Shown here: in pieces, positions 45,034-56,980 of the stretch
Layout: each line of letters opens with the position of its first letter
How positions within the stretch are numbered: position 1 is the stretch's first letter
Source: Phlebotomus papatasi
Taxonomy: Eukaryota; Arthropoda; Insecta; Diptera; Psychodidae
Direction of reading: 5' to 3'
Assembly (NCBI RefSeq): GCF_024763615.1
Contig: NC_077222.1
Span: forward strand, 39,618,001-39,682,000
Length of the DNA stretch: 64,000 bases
Notes under the pieces: model-generated
Seen by the model: only the letters and a program-made list of their open reading frames with translations
What the model was told of the DNA's origin: nothing
Database searches by the model: none
Position numbers and translations under genes: made by a program

Positions 45034-47219
45034 TGCTGTTTTTTCTTGCCATTTTGACTCACGTAACCTCTTAAGCTGATTTGGGCTTATCACCGGTTTC
45101 AATTTCAACTGGATGGAAACTATGTAATTTTTGGACATCTTGAATATATGAAATTGCCTTATCTTTCCAGTTTTGGAATAGGAAAGTTTTTGATTTGTAG
45201 GTATCTTGAGAGGCAGGATTTTTATCAACCTTCGCCATACACTTCCTATCTCTTGATTTCTGTCCAAAACTTTGAATTTCATTATTTTTTATCGACTACT
45301 ATTTTATTAAATGTCAATGGTATATGAGAATTTGATGAAAGCATTTTTTCGTCTTCACAACCATGTCAATAATTAATCAAATGCTAAAGCGTTTTTTATA
45401 CCGCAAAATCATAAACAAGTGCCTCTAATCCGATAGACTATAGTTTATTAAATACTTAATAGACTATTGGGGATTATTTATAATAAAAAAGGTAGAGATT
45501 GCATAGTAAACTGCTTTGTAAAATAAAAGTAACAAAAAAAAATCTTTGATCATAGTCGAGAAAAAGTGTTAATCGTCTCTGAAGAATTAAATTCCACGGT
45601 AATGGATTTCTGAAGTTTATAATTTTGAGTGCTGTATAAAAGTCAAGTTATTGTGTTGAAAAAAAAAATCATAAAATTGAAAAAAAGAAAAGATTTCCTT
45701 GGTGCGTCTTCAAAGACATTTTTGTTTCAAGAGATCACTATCTTGCGGTTAATCCGCTGTTAATAGCTGAAATATGCAAAGTTCTTTGCGGTAGCTAAAT
45801 TGATTGTTGCACCATATTTTTTGGCGCCCTCATTTTCTCGCATTGTTCACGGGAGGTGGATGTTTTGAGATGAGAAGTCATAAATCTCATCAATTTAATA
45901 TGTTTGTTTTTTTTATTAACTCGCGAAATACCCAGAAGTTGGCTATATCACATAGTAAAACTTTTCAAAGTATTCAATTTAAATTTGCCCATAGCGAAGA
46001 GCCTGTGTCAATGTTGCACAATAGTTGTTCGCGGCATATACAAGAGATGACACCGTGGGATTTGGTGGATGAAGAAGATACACTGGATTTCAGACGCTTC
46101 CTCGCGTTGTAATATAGATTTTATGTAACAGCAGCTATGGAGGTATGTCATATCTTTAGCATTTTGAGAAATAGTTGTCTTGTAACTTTCCCACTTTTAC
46201 TATCACTCTCTTGGTGCTTTCTGGGGCTCTTCATCACTATACACCCTACCGAATTCAGAGATGCTTACTTCATGAAGAGAATCCCAAATGAAATGAGCAT
46301 ATCTGAGTTTCGCAGGGTGTATGCTGTGAGTCCGGGTTAGCCTTTTGTTGCCACTTCAAATACAAAACATCTCACAATCACGACAACTCGAGATGCCTCT
46401 TAAAATCATACTTCTATTTATTTCTATGCTCCCTTATCAGATGGATCAGATGATGTACGATTTATTAATGGTACACTTATTGACTTCTCTATACCATGAT
46501 AATTCCTACAAATTTTCCGTGCTTGCAGCCTAATCTCATCATGCAATCGGTTCTCTTTCATTTCTGTAGCTTCTTCATGCTGCGAGTTTTTCTTTCAGCG
46601 TTTGAAGTTTCAGGGAGAATAATTTGCTTCCAAAATCGTGATTATTAAAAATATTTATTTGTTTCGATTTCTTCACGTATTGGCCATGTAAATAAAAAAA
46701 TACTTAAAATTCTTGATAAGTAACAATTGAATAATTTTTGTTCAAAAGTTATCAATCCAATAATCAATTCGTATAGAAATAATTTGATATATTTTCATTC
46801 AAATCAATTCTTTTGAATGCTATCAACAGCTTGAAATATTTTTTTTTTATTAATTTATGAACTTGACTTTTATGGATATTGATCATAACCTTAGAGTTTT
46901 TTACTCACAATTCCACAGTGTAATAAAGTAGTTTTTAAATGGATTTTAAAATTGGTTTACTAGTAGATTTTATCATGGATTCTTCATAGTTTGTATGCTT
47001 TACAAATAATTATCAAGGCATTAATCTTGAATATATGAATTTTACTTCGGTTCTTATCAAACCATCCTCCCTATATTAAATAAAAGTCACAAAATTCATA
47101 AATATGTCTTCTAATTTGAGAGAATTATGTTAAACATTATTGGAAGTTTTTGCAATATTATAGACTATGTATAAGGTTTAAACGCACGTTGTTGACAGTA
47201 ATCCAACACTGAGAGAAAT
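45034..47219 (+). other. Mostly non-coding; weak ORFs at 45804-46112 and 46137-46533
   Basis: The frame 45804-46112 has no ATG at its start and ends in an acidic peptide. The frame from 46137 encodes a hydrophobic stretch (CLVTFPLLLSLSWCFLG) and reaches a possible donor, GTGAGT, at about 46327. A possible acceptor (CCTTATCAG) precedes a frame to 46533. No family is recognised, and the pieces could be chance. The remainder is AT-rich. Confidence 0.25.
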
Positions 47220-47224
47220 CCGAA

Positions 47225-47430
47225 AAAGTTAAAATAACATTCCGGAAAATATTGATTTTACCCTGCAGTATTGATCCGAAATAGGTGTAAATATTATGCT
47301 TTTTAGGTGTATTAGGGGTTAAAGTTACCCTTTTTTCATGTTAATTTTACCCTCAAAAAGGTGAAAATTATCATTATAAAATGTTGATATATTTTTACAC
47401 CTAAAAAATGTTAAAATTTTCAGAAAAAAA
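47225..47430. repeat. AT-rich inverted repeat region
   Basis: Imperfectly inverted motifs of the type GTTAAAATAACATT / GTTAATTTTACCC and TTTTTAGGTGTA / TTACACCTAAAAA suggest a decayed MITE. No coding sequence. Confidence 0.4.
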
Positions 47431-47459
47431 AACTTAATCGCACCCCCGATTTTTTTTTC

Positions 47460-47760
47460 AGTGAAGTAAAAGGTTCCGTGTGTTGTCGAGATTTTCCATC
47501 TGATAGCGAAACAGAGCCCGGCTGGTGGATTCCCTTCTCTGTTCGCGGGAAATTCATATTTCCCGCCTCTCGCTCCAAGCCAGGCCTTTTACTGGCGGTA
47601 TAGTTCTGTTGTCCGCCGTATGGGGAGAGGAATTGGCTGACAGGAGACACCGTCAGTCAGTCGGTAACATGGCCTGGAAGAGTTCGGATGGGGGCAAAGA
47701 CCTGGGTCGCTGTCGGGCAATTGGCCGCGATAAGCCTTGGTCTCCATGAGGAATCTTTCA
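47460..47760. other. GC-rich island of unknown nature
   Basis: About 300 bp, clearly richer in G and C than its surroundings. It includes CCCGCCTCTCGCTCCAAGCC and TCAGTCAGTCGGTAACATGG. A short ATG frame from about 47669 (MAWKSSDGGKDLGRC...) ends at 47749. No protein family is recognised on either strand. It could be a promoter with a first exon, or a foreign insert. Confidence 0.3.
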
Positions 47761-48633
47761 GGTCAAAAACCCGGCTACACGTGGACAGTTTGGAAAATTC
47801 TTCAATTTGATCCGTTCAAGGAGATTAAAATTTAAGCGTATACTTCGGGTGAGAAAGCCAAAGAAAAATTATTAAATAGAACACAATGTTAAGAGTAAGA
47901 TCAGTTGTGTCTTTGATTCCAAGCCAGGCCTGAGCTAAAAGAAAAGCCGAAGAGAATTTGGTGGTGCCTGTTTGCATTCTTCGAAATGCCGCGAAAATTC
48001 ACGTAGAGAAAATGAGACGAGTGACAAGTGATATTTGCATTTAATTTCTTTGTATTTCTGCAGGATTCAAGTAAAAGGATATGTAGTAAACAGCTATCCG
48101 TCTTCCGACAAAGATATCAAGAAGACTTCTTTCTATATGAGTTTTTATTTCTTTTATGCCTTTTTGGCGCAAAAATATTTATCATGGCACCGTGAATGAG
48201 CGGGATTAGTGTTACCAGAATGGCTCTCTCTAATTTCCATTAAAATTATCAACACAAACTTTCCGATATTACACGACTTTTAACGAGCACAGCAAAGGTC
48301 TGTTCCAAACCCTAACTGTTCGTGGAGCCGCTTTCTAGCCTATTTCGAGCCTAGCCTAGAAGCGTAGTTTTGCCTAGCCTGGAAAGTTTTTTGAACCAGA
48401 AGATGAAGCTTTTGGAGTCCAGTACAGTTACCTTAATCAGTTCGGTTCATATTCATCTCATTTCGTCTTTCAACCTCATTCCTATGCGGCCATCGCTGTC
48501 TTAGCGTCAATATTAACCTCCTAGATGAAATTTTTGCGCACTAGCTATATTTGTTATAATGCTAATTGTCACAATTACAATGGATATAGGTCAGGTAGTT
48601 TACTTACTACTACCTTACTTACTTTTTACCACT

Positions 48634-48845
48634 TAGGGGAAAGCGCGCTACCTTCGGACAACTCAAGCTTCAAACAATTCAATTTTTTCTCTATGTTCCT
48701 TATGCTTTTCACTCATAACTGTTTTCTGAAAATTTGAGGCTTTAGACTAGCAATTAAAATAATGAGCCAAATTTATTTATAACACATTGACAAAAAATGA
48801 TTTGTGCGAAGCATAAATCATCCGAAGGTAGCGCGCTTTCCCCTA
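48634..48845. mobile_element. MITE, TIR GCGCGCTACCTTCGGACGA, copy 2
   Basis: Starts TAGGGGAAAGCGCGCTACCT and ends TCCGAAGGTAGCGCGC then TTTCCCCTA. Complete and bounded by TA on both sides. Confidence 0.85.
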
Positions 48846-49649
48846 ATTACCAGGATTTGTAGTTGGATGTACGTACGGAAGTCTTCTGTATAGAAAAGAA
48901 TTGCCGCCCAGAGATTAATACAAATCCCTAAGACTCGTGGTCAGCAGAAATGTAAGACAATTGAACTTATGAATTAATATTATATGATCCCCCAAAAATT
49001 TGATTTTGCAAGATTAAAAGATTTTGCAAAAAATGTTTTGCGAAATGCTTCAACACGTGGATGTGCTTAATATATTTAAACTAGATTATTAAATATTTAG
49101 AAGGAAATACTTTATTTTATATTCAAAGATAATTCCGCAATTTAAATCAAATTATATATGCCTCAAAAATATATCACAAATTTGGTGATGAAAATCGATT
49201 AGTGTCTTAAAAAAGTCAAAAAAGTCTTAAAAAAGTCAGATCTGAAGTCTCTATCTTTAAATATTTGGTCTCTAAACGCGATAAGGTCCGGATGAGCAGA
49301 CCGATCATTTCTCAGAAATCGTTTGAAACGCAAAGACATGTTGAGGGGGTCAAATATGGAAATTTTGGGGGTTGGAAAAATCATGATATTAAATTGGTAT
49401 TTCTGAAGAGTTCGAACAGTAATATAGTGTACTCTACAAGGACATTATCTTATTTTTTTTATTGTTACAAAGCCTAAATTCATCACATAATATACTAGTA
49501 GGTTAAAAAAATTTTCTCTATGAAATTGTCCTTATTAGACAAAAAATATATCTATTTAATTTGGCCTTAGCAGCTGTCTAACGTGTCCAATAAAATAGCA
49601 CGAAACCTTCATAAAAATTTAGTTTTTATCTTCTTAGCAATTCCAATAA
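48846..49649. other. Non-coding AT-rich stretch
   Basis: Bases 49265-49340 contain a fragment of the dispersed repeat (ATTTCTCAGAAATCGTTTGAAACG) seen at 30.7 and 33.1 kb. No gene is seen. Confidence 0.4.
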
Positions 49650-49667
49650 AATTACACCAAATGTGTA

Positions 49668-50042
49668 TTGAAGAAAAACCAGGTTTTCTTGCTGGCTATT
49701 TTCCTGTCATTTGCAGTGATAAATTTGTCACTTCCAAATGTTAATTATCAGTTACATGTCAAATTAGATATACCAAATAAGCATTGGAATCTTAATGCTT
49801 TCAGCAGTAACAAGAATTTATTTCACTATGACGTGCCTAGCAATTTATTTGCAATCGCAGTTATTAAATGGTGTCCTAGAAGAGGTCAGCCTTATCTGAA
49901 AGAATCACCATTTAGAGACAGTGATGTTAAATCAAAACATCGTATAATGGTTAATTTATGGTTAGTGAAGGAAATCAAGAATCCAATGGAGAGCCATCAC
50001 GCACATCTCCAGATATTATGCTCAAAAAATTATTTAATTTAA
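49668..50042 (+). pseudogene. Signal-peptide-like ORF without ATG, unrecognised
   Basis: A 124-codon frame whose first residues after a TTG (KKNQVFLLAIFLSFAVINLS) look like a secretory signal peptide and whose body (NKHWNLNAFSSNKNLFHYDV) looks protein-like. The frame is open only from 49650 and has no ATG, and no acceptor fits upstream, so it is either a broken gene that lost its start or chance. No family is recognised. Confidence 0.25.
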
Positions 50043-50097
50043 TTAATCAATTCCAAGCATCTTAAGATGCAACCGATAAATGATCAATTACTGTGGC

Positions 50098-50715
50098 ATG
50101 CTCACGCAAGTCGAGATGACTTTTCTGGCAGTGACATTTACTCTCTTGGGCAACACAATTGAATTTTTGCCCATTTTGCTCCAAAGCGTGAAAAAAATGC
50201 GAAAAGCTCACGGAGCTTTTTCAAGATCGCATCGCACAGTGAATAAATTGTAGGCTATTTGGAGAGAAAAATCTGTTGGGTTAGCACGTTGAGAATCAAC
50301 TTTATAATTGGTTGGAGAGATATTCAATGCTCCTCAGTGGCATGTTGCAGAGACTGGCAATGGAAGGAATAACATGCATCTCGCGCTGGATGATGGGTCT
50401 TATGTGAAGAAAAGGTGTTGCAATCGATGAAGTCGTCGTCGTTAAATCCGTTCTAATCGCTTTTGAGATGTCAAATTATTCATTAGTGGCGATATTAAAA
50501 CACAAACGCGAACACGATGCACTCGAAATGGATCGTGAGAATACGATTTCAGACTCTAGGTAATATACCTAAACCTCAACTATTGACGCATTTATTTTGA
50601 GATTTATTTGATATCCAGCTACGATGGTCTTTCAATTCTTCTGGACACCGGATTGGGAGTCACTTGGAAGCTGAACATTCGGCATACTGTTCAATTGAAG
50701 GGGTGGATCAGTTAA
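50098..50715 (+). pseudogene. Coding-like decayed multi-exon gene, family unknown
   Basis: Three pieces look coding. (1) 50098-50253, ATG to TAG, includes a membrane-like stretch, MTFLAVTFTLLGNTIEFLPI, followed by a basic segment. (2) 50285-50559 in one frame: LYNWLERYSMLLSGMLQRLA, a TGA at 50405-50407, then VVVKSVLIAFEMSNYSLVAI and an acidic/basic tail ending at the donor GTAATA. (3) 50619-50715, after the acceptor GATATCCAG, in matching phase: SYDGLSILLDTGLGVTWKL up to TAA. The phase-consistent intron and the peptide character argue for a real gene; the internal stop and the frame change between pieces 1 and 2 argue that it is dead. I do not recognise the family. Confidence 0.35.
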
Positions 50716-51507
50716 ACGAATAGACTATTCTGCAGTCCAATTCCGCCCTGAGGATTCAATTGAAAATCCCAAGCACGGAAACCAAGAGAGAGAGAGAGGC
50801 TATATGCTTCCTCTACATTGGAAGATGATTAGCTGGCGTAATAGCTGGCAAATGTTAAAATTGCATTTAAACTCCAAATAACAATGCCAGTGCTGAAAAT
50901 TTACATATAATGCCCGAGATTTTATCGAATTAAGACAAAAGCGTGAGTGTGTGCGATTCTTAGATCGCGCTATATTATGTTTTTCTTTACCACCACCCCA
51001 AAACAAATTCCCTCAGTGGAGCGACAAGACGCAGAGAAGTATTACATTAAAATGAGACAAAGATTTTAAATCCTTAGTGAATGAAATTATTACATGATAT
51101 TACACGAAAATCTTACAAGTTTCCCTCTCTTTTCATTCCATGCACCGCAAAAACGACCTGCTTTCGAGTGACGACACCAACATATGACTGTTCGTTTCAA
51201 ACAATATTGAAATTCATATTCAAGCACACGATAAATCGGAATGGTGCAGACCCACGAGATACATTCAATTACCCATACAATAAATCGTATAATCTAAACA
51301 GAGATATTTGTGAAATTTTAAAATTTCTGTAACGGTTTGTTCAAAAGTTTAAAAATACTCTCAACTTCTGCATGATCTGAACTAGAACACAAAGTTACAG
51401 AAGAGTGAGGCCATTTTAGAAATTAATTTTTTTTTATTTGGAGTTGAGAATCTGTAACAAGACGACAAAGAACCAAGACTTTCCGAGTGAATAATAATTT
51501 TAGTATA
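50716..51507. other. Non-coding spacer
   Basis: Contains a (GA)n run at about 50789-50801. The frame 51081-51332 has no recognisable similarity. No gene is seen. Confidence 0.35.
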
Positions 51508-52755
51508 GGGGAAGGCTTTCAGGTTTTGTACACACTCTGACTTCGAACACTTCTTATTTTTCCTATATTGTTTTAATGAATCTGTCCTGACTTATTAGCA
51601 ATTATATTAGGTGAGATTTTTAGCAGTCTTACTTACTATAATCCTACCAAAATTTTATATCCTCCGATCAGGCCCAAACTTTGCCAAAATGTGTTTCGAC
51701 ACTACTTGATCACGAATATATGGATGGCTAAGTAACGTGACCGGCCGACTGGCCGCTCTTTAGAACTTAATAGACATCGAATTAAGAAAGATATCGACTT
51801 GTGGTTTTCGAAAAAGGTTATATAGCGGGTGAAGGGGGTGGGCATGCATTCCGGGTTTGCTCTCGTTAAGGGGATTTCCCGAATTACAAGGTCAGAGGAA
51901 ATCGATATTTTTATATTGCTTAAATCGATAGATAAACTATCTAAGAATACACTACCAAAATTTCAGAACTCTATTCCAAGTATTTTCGAAGATAGAAAGC
52001 CGAAAGCAAAGGAGCGCTGAGCAGATTCGCATGCGCTCGAACACACATCCAAAACTTTGAGGCTGTATTCTCGACTTTTTATTTTTAAGATTTTATCGAA
52101 TTGGTGGGAAAGATAGCAAAAAAAACTTATGGACCGATTAAAACACATAAGGGCTTATTTTCTTCAGAATTAAATGCTCTTCTAGTTGAACCTAAATGAC
52201 TTCAGAAAGTCTCGCTTTTTCTATTTTTGCAGCATGCTAAAGTCAAAATTTTATCCGAAAAACCTATTTTTTTAAACCTGCGAAAAAGGTCCAATTTTAT
52301 GATTTCTTGAGTTTGTCTTGGTTTAACTATAAAATAAACTTATAAATTTTGAAAATTAATTTGGTTTTTTTTTAGACAAAAATTATAAGCTGAAGATTTC
52401 CCGCTAATTAGGGTGTACTGTGACGAAGCGCTCCAGTAAATTACTCATTATTCCGCCATTTTGTAATATTTTGTTTTGAAAAAATTTATTTAAGCACTCT
52501 GAATGTGTATAAATATGTATTATACCAAAAATGTCATAAAGCTTAGTCGTTTCCTTATCCTCCAAAAAATCGCAAAAAACAGCTAAGTCTGGGCTTTCTT
52601 ATTCGGGAAACCCCCTTCACCTACAATAAGCTGATCTAGGTTTATCACTAGCTTTTGATAGCCAGTCTTAAGTCACACATTTTTGAAAAAATAGGTCAGC
52701 CGAAAGCCAATCGAAGCCGGAGTATATGTGAGGCCTAAAAGCTTTCCTCTGCTGA
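51508..52755. mobile_element. MITE (GGCTTTCAGG family) interrupted by other repeats
   Basis: The left end at 51508-51607 (TAGGGGAAGGCTTTCAGGTT, then CACTCTGACTTCGAAC) and the right end at about 52670-52755 (TTAAGTCACACATTTTTGAA to AAAGCTTTCCTCT) match the intact copy at 61496-61712. About 1.06 kb lies between, beginning with a fragment of the 1.8-kb element. Confidence 0.65.
51607..51835. repeat. Left-end fragment of the 1.8-kb element, copy 3
   Basis: Starts TATTAGGTGAGATTTTTAGC and follows the left 230 bp of the copies at 2766 and 37582, including CCGGCCGACTGGCCGCTCTT and GATATCGACTTG, with many differences. The rest of the element is absent or unrecognisable. Confidence 0.75.
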
Positions 52756-54645
52756 AATTAATCTCCATTCATTAAAAAAAAAGTTTCCAAAAAAAACTTT
52801 AAATTTTAGAATATCAAACTGGGTATACTCATTTTGTTGTAAAATTATAAAAAAAAATTAATCAAAATGTGTAGTAGAAGTTACACATATCAAGTGCACA
52901 AAAATTATGTATTTACGTAAATTTACAATGAAAATCATTGTTAAAAGGCTATAAGAAGGCCTATAATTTTTTACTCTGAACGATTTGTTGCAATGTTTAC
53001 TTTCTATTGTGTAAATAATTATAGGTACTTTAAAACTTTAAAATATCATAAAAAGAATGGAAATCTTGCAACGATTCCCTTAGTTGAATATCTTTGGCAC
53101 ATTTTATTTAATAGATTTGTATTAATATAACAATTTAATAAAAATTGCATTTTTCTCCCTCTTTTATTCTCTTTCACGACATTCTTATGCAACATGGTGC
53201 AAGTTTTTTTGCTGGAATTAAAAATGCAGAAAGTTTCTTTATGGCAGAGAGTGGAAGAATATGAAACACCTCTTTTATTGCAGTCTCATTGAGGAGGAAG
53301 TGCGATCTTTGGTCAAAGATAGAGGCATATTTTGAAACTGTCTTGACAAATTTCCTGAAATGGGTGAAATCCTCGTCGGAATAATTCTGCAATTCTTTTA
53401 TAAGTGAGAGGAAAGATCGCGTTCTTCAACAATGAGCATTGCAAAATATAATATTCTAGGAGGCATTTGGATGATTTTCTTATGCAAATATCATCAATTG
53501 TGCTGGGGCGGACAATGCAGAGCAAAATTCTCTATTTTTACCTTTGTAATCTTTCTTATGCATTGCTTAGAGTGTCATTGAATGTCTATAAATGGTAAAT
53601 GATGATTAAATCGATTAAAACAACTTTCTCATCAAATTCCTCCATTGGATGCCATCAGCTTCGACTCATGATCATTCTGTGTGATTTAGCACATTGATTC
53701 CTGACATTATATATGATCACATGGTGGTAGGTTAAAAGTATACAAAAAATGTAATTCATCTTCCATTCAGTATGACAGTGATGTTTATATAATTTGAATA
53801 CATGCAAATCGTGTGTGAGATTTTTGTGGGAAAAATATTTTAATATTTCAATTCGAAGGCGCGATTTTTCAAAAAGAAACTGACACAAGGTAATTCTATG
53901 TTGGCCCCTCAAATATTGAGAGGATACGCAATTTATAATTTTGAAGCTTAGTTTTTAAGTTAGGATACAATGGGGTAAATTGCAATCAGACAGAAATTAG
54001 AATTTTGAGATTTCTTAATTGGTTTAGATGAGCAAAAGAAAAACTAAAAAAAACTACGGAGATACTCTTGTGTGCAAGGGCGCAAATGGACTCAGACTTA
54101 TCCTCGAAAACTACACGGGATCTTTCTAAAACGAAACTGTACTTCTAAAGGATTGTAGATGAATAAATTTCTCCCTCTATTTAACCTGTAAAATTTGGCA
54201 GAAAAGATTATGTTTTACACCGAGAGCATAGGATCATGGATTAGAGGTTCTTTGCATAAATTTCCTTTACCTAATCTTTTATACTACCAAATTTTTTAAG
54301 ATAAATATTCTTGGGAATCAGGCTGAGTCTATTTGGGCTCTAAGTACTCTTCCGAGGCCTTCTTTTTCCCTTTCAACATCTAAAACAGTGTAACATAGTT
54401 TGTCCGATTCCAAATAACCCCATCGCGTGCTATTGTTCTTTAACTTGTTTAATGTAAATCCTCAATTATATCAGTAAAAAGAAAATTCTATTCTATTTTT
54501 AATTGTTTCGCTTTTGTTCTAAATTTTATCAATTCATTAGTTTTGTATATCTGCAAGCATTTGTTACTTATTTGAATTAGAAAATAATTTAAATTAGTAA
54601 AGGGTCTTCGGAGGTAAGAAGCAACGCTAATGCCCTATACAGACT
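52756..54645. other. AT-rich spacer with one weak minus-strand ORF
   Basis: The minus-strand frame 53392-53174, open on upstream to about 53436, encodes a protein-like peptide (DEDFTHFRKFVKTVSKYASI). It lacks an ATG and its 5' continuation is in another frame. No family is recognised. The remainder is non-coding. Confidence 0.25.
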
Positions 54646-54782
54646 TAGGGCCTTGACAGACTTGAGGATTAGCCGAGAGACGGCTTAGCATAACTATATT
54701 CAAAATAATGGTTAAACTATATTTCTATCAATTTCCACTAAGCTATCTCTCGGCTTAAGTCCTAAGTGTGTCAAGGACCTTA
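54646..54782. mobile_element. MITE, motif GCCGAGAGACGGCTTAG
   Basis: Left end TTAGGGCCTTGACAGACTTG and right end inverse CAAGTGTGTCAAGGACCTTA-like (AGTGTGTCAAGGACCTTA), with inner GCCGAGAGACGGCTTAG / CTAAGCTATCTCTCGGC repeats. Diverged relatives at 1302-1400 and about 57520-57765. Confidence 0.6.
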
Positions 54783-54949
54783 CGGTTTAAGCCGAGAGAC
54801 GTCTTAGTGGGAACTGATGAGAATGTAGTCGAATTTTAAGCATTCTCTTAGATTAAGCAGTAGGTCTGTTCAGCACATAAGACAGAGATGGACATGTAAA
54901 TTAGACACAATGAAAAACAGAAATTTGTAGATAATATTGAGTTATGACC

Positions 54950-55083
54950 AGCGCACAATAACTTTTGTTTGTAAACATGTTTTCAAAATTTCCCATGAGA
55001 ATGACCGAGATGACTAGATGTAGATCTCATTCACTCTCATTGAAATGTCAAAAACATGTTTACTAAACAAAAGTTATTGTGCG
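54950..55083. mobile_element. Hairpin MITE, TIR GCGCACAATAACTTTTGTTT, copy 2
   Basis: Left end GCGCACAATAACTTTTGTTT and right end its inverse, AAACAAAAGTTATTGTGCG. The central part contains ATGACTAGATGTAGATCTC. Same structure as 43950-44083. Confidence 0.85.
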
Positions 55084-56293
55084 TTGGCCATTAAATTGAA
55101 ATAAATATAAAAATTTAAAAACAAACATTTTTTCATGAAATGTTTAGGGATTAATAAATGTATAACTATTCTTTGAATTGACTACCCTCTTGATCAAAAT
55201 GCACATAAATAAGTCTTGGTCATTGGATGTTCTCTCTTCTTGTTTTATATGCAAAATACCAGTCGTTAGTGAAAAAACAAAGTGTTTATAATAGTATTAC
55301 ATACAGAATAATTAGGCACTACCACTCATCACTCAGAGTTATCTCTCAAAATTATGCAAATGCTACCCCAATTAAAAAGAGTATAACGTAAATTATTCAA
55401 ATTTGAAATGTATGTAACATACGATGGTACATATTTTTAAGAATTAGTAAAAGTATTATTCTATTCTTAAGAATGAATTTCCGTATGATCTTTGTTCTGA
55501 TGGAACATATAAATTTTAATGAGAAATTGTATGATAATCCCATTATGCCTCATATCCGCGTGCCATTTTCTTTAATGGCTCGCGAACAAGGACATGAAAG
55601 TCAGTCCCCAACAAAAAGATCAATTAAGCATAATGTGAATGTCAGGCAGTTCACACCGCCAACGGATGAAGATGAGAGTAAGATTTTAGCGTGCATTCTC
55701 ATCAAAAAGTCAGTGGTGAGAGTCACTTTTAGAGAAATTCACACCTCAGAGGCACTCGATAGAGATCAATATCGAATAGTATGAGGACACGATGTTGCTT
55801 TAGCATTTTTTGTACCTTAGATGAGAGACAAGATGAACGAGTAACCACACCTGGTCCTCAGGCTAGCTCATCCTCAAACAGCAAGCATCATGCATTCTAC
55901 TCTCTCGCGAATACCACAATTGTTATCTAACCTGTGGCGATATTTCGAAAGTAATGTGTGTTTATATGGATATTTTTGTGTAAGATCAAAATTGTACAAA
56001 AAGGCACGAGGAGAGATTTCTCATAAAAGAAAATTATTATCGCACGCGTCTTCCGCTTTTAAATTCCACCAGAACTTTCGATTTACAATTGCACTCATCC
56101 ACGATAAATTGTTGCCTCTATCGGTGGGTGTTTATAAAACCAAGTGACAAAATGGCACAGATCTCAAATGCATTTTTAAATTAAAATAAATATTTTATTC
56201 GATAACATTACTATAGTAAAAATATCTGAATATTTTTCTCTTTAAAAATATCAGCAAGATTAGAAAATTTTATTTTCTTCATCTTAATGATTT
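55084..56293 (+). other. Spacer with two unrecognised ORFs
   Basis: The frame 55473-55784 (ATG, 103 codons; NVRQFTPPTDEDESKILAC) and the frame 55890-56147 (ATG, 85 codons, basic) have no recognisable similarity, no introns to connect them and no obvious codon pattern. They may be chance or remnants. Confidence 0.2.
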
Positions 56294-56980
56294 TGCACTC
56301 TTAGAAAAAATTAGTTCGTACAAACTCATATGCAGTTATTAGAACTATAAAATATAGTAAATATAGACCCAACTATATATTTAGTTTGGGTAACTAAATG
56401 AAATAGTTGACCACAGTTAGTTAAAGTATCCTTTTCATTTAGTTATCACAACTAAATCAAAATAGTAATGGGTACTATAACATATTAGTTCCAATTACTA
56501 AATAAATGGGGTTGATACCCATCTTATTGGCTGTAATAACTATATCATATTAGTTGTGGTTACTATATAGCATTCATTGTGATGCATATTTCTTATTAGT
56601 TGCTTAAAATTCGAAAGAGCTTCAACGCATTACTAAAATAAAAACCACTCTTTACTATTGGAAAAGTACTCATAACTTTATGAAAATATAGGCCCATCTA
56701 TTTACATTGGTTGTGAGAACTAAAAGGAATTAGTGACCAATATTAGTTGGGATAATGATTTCATTTAATTAACACAAGCAAATATAATTGTATGAAAGCA
56801 TTATGAAATAATTGCCGCAACTTATCCACGGAAATATTGTCTTATATTCTCACTACTAATAAATTTATTATGAGTATAATGTTTTAAGAATATAAGACCT
56901 ATTTTAAATAGATTTGATAATAATCGCCCGAACAACTAATTTTCATTAGTAATCACGTCTAAACTTTTCTAAGAGTGTGG
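56294..56980. mobile_element. Element with TIR CACTCTTAGAAAA and many TTAGTT/AACTAA motifs
   Basis: Left end CACTCTTAGAAAAAATTAG, right end inverse CTAAACTTTTCTAAGAGTG. Between them TTAGTT or AACTAA, often extended as ATATTAGTT, occurs again and again on both strands at irregular spacing. No coding frame. Confidence 0.6.

Noticed and set aside
53174..53525. Minus-strand protein-like frames
   Set aside because: No ATG, two frames needed, no recognised family; reported only as a weak ORF in the spacer entry.
55473..55784. 103-codon ATG frame as a gene
   Set aside because: No recognisable domain, no neighbouring exons or promoter evidence; length is within what chance gives in 64 kb.
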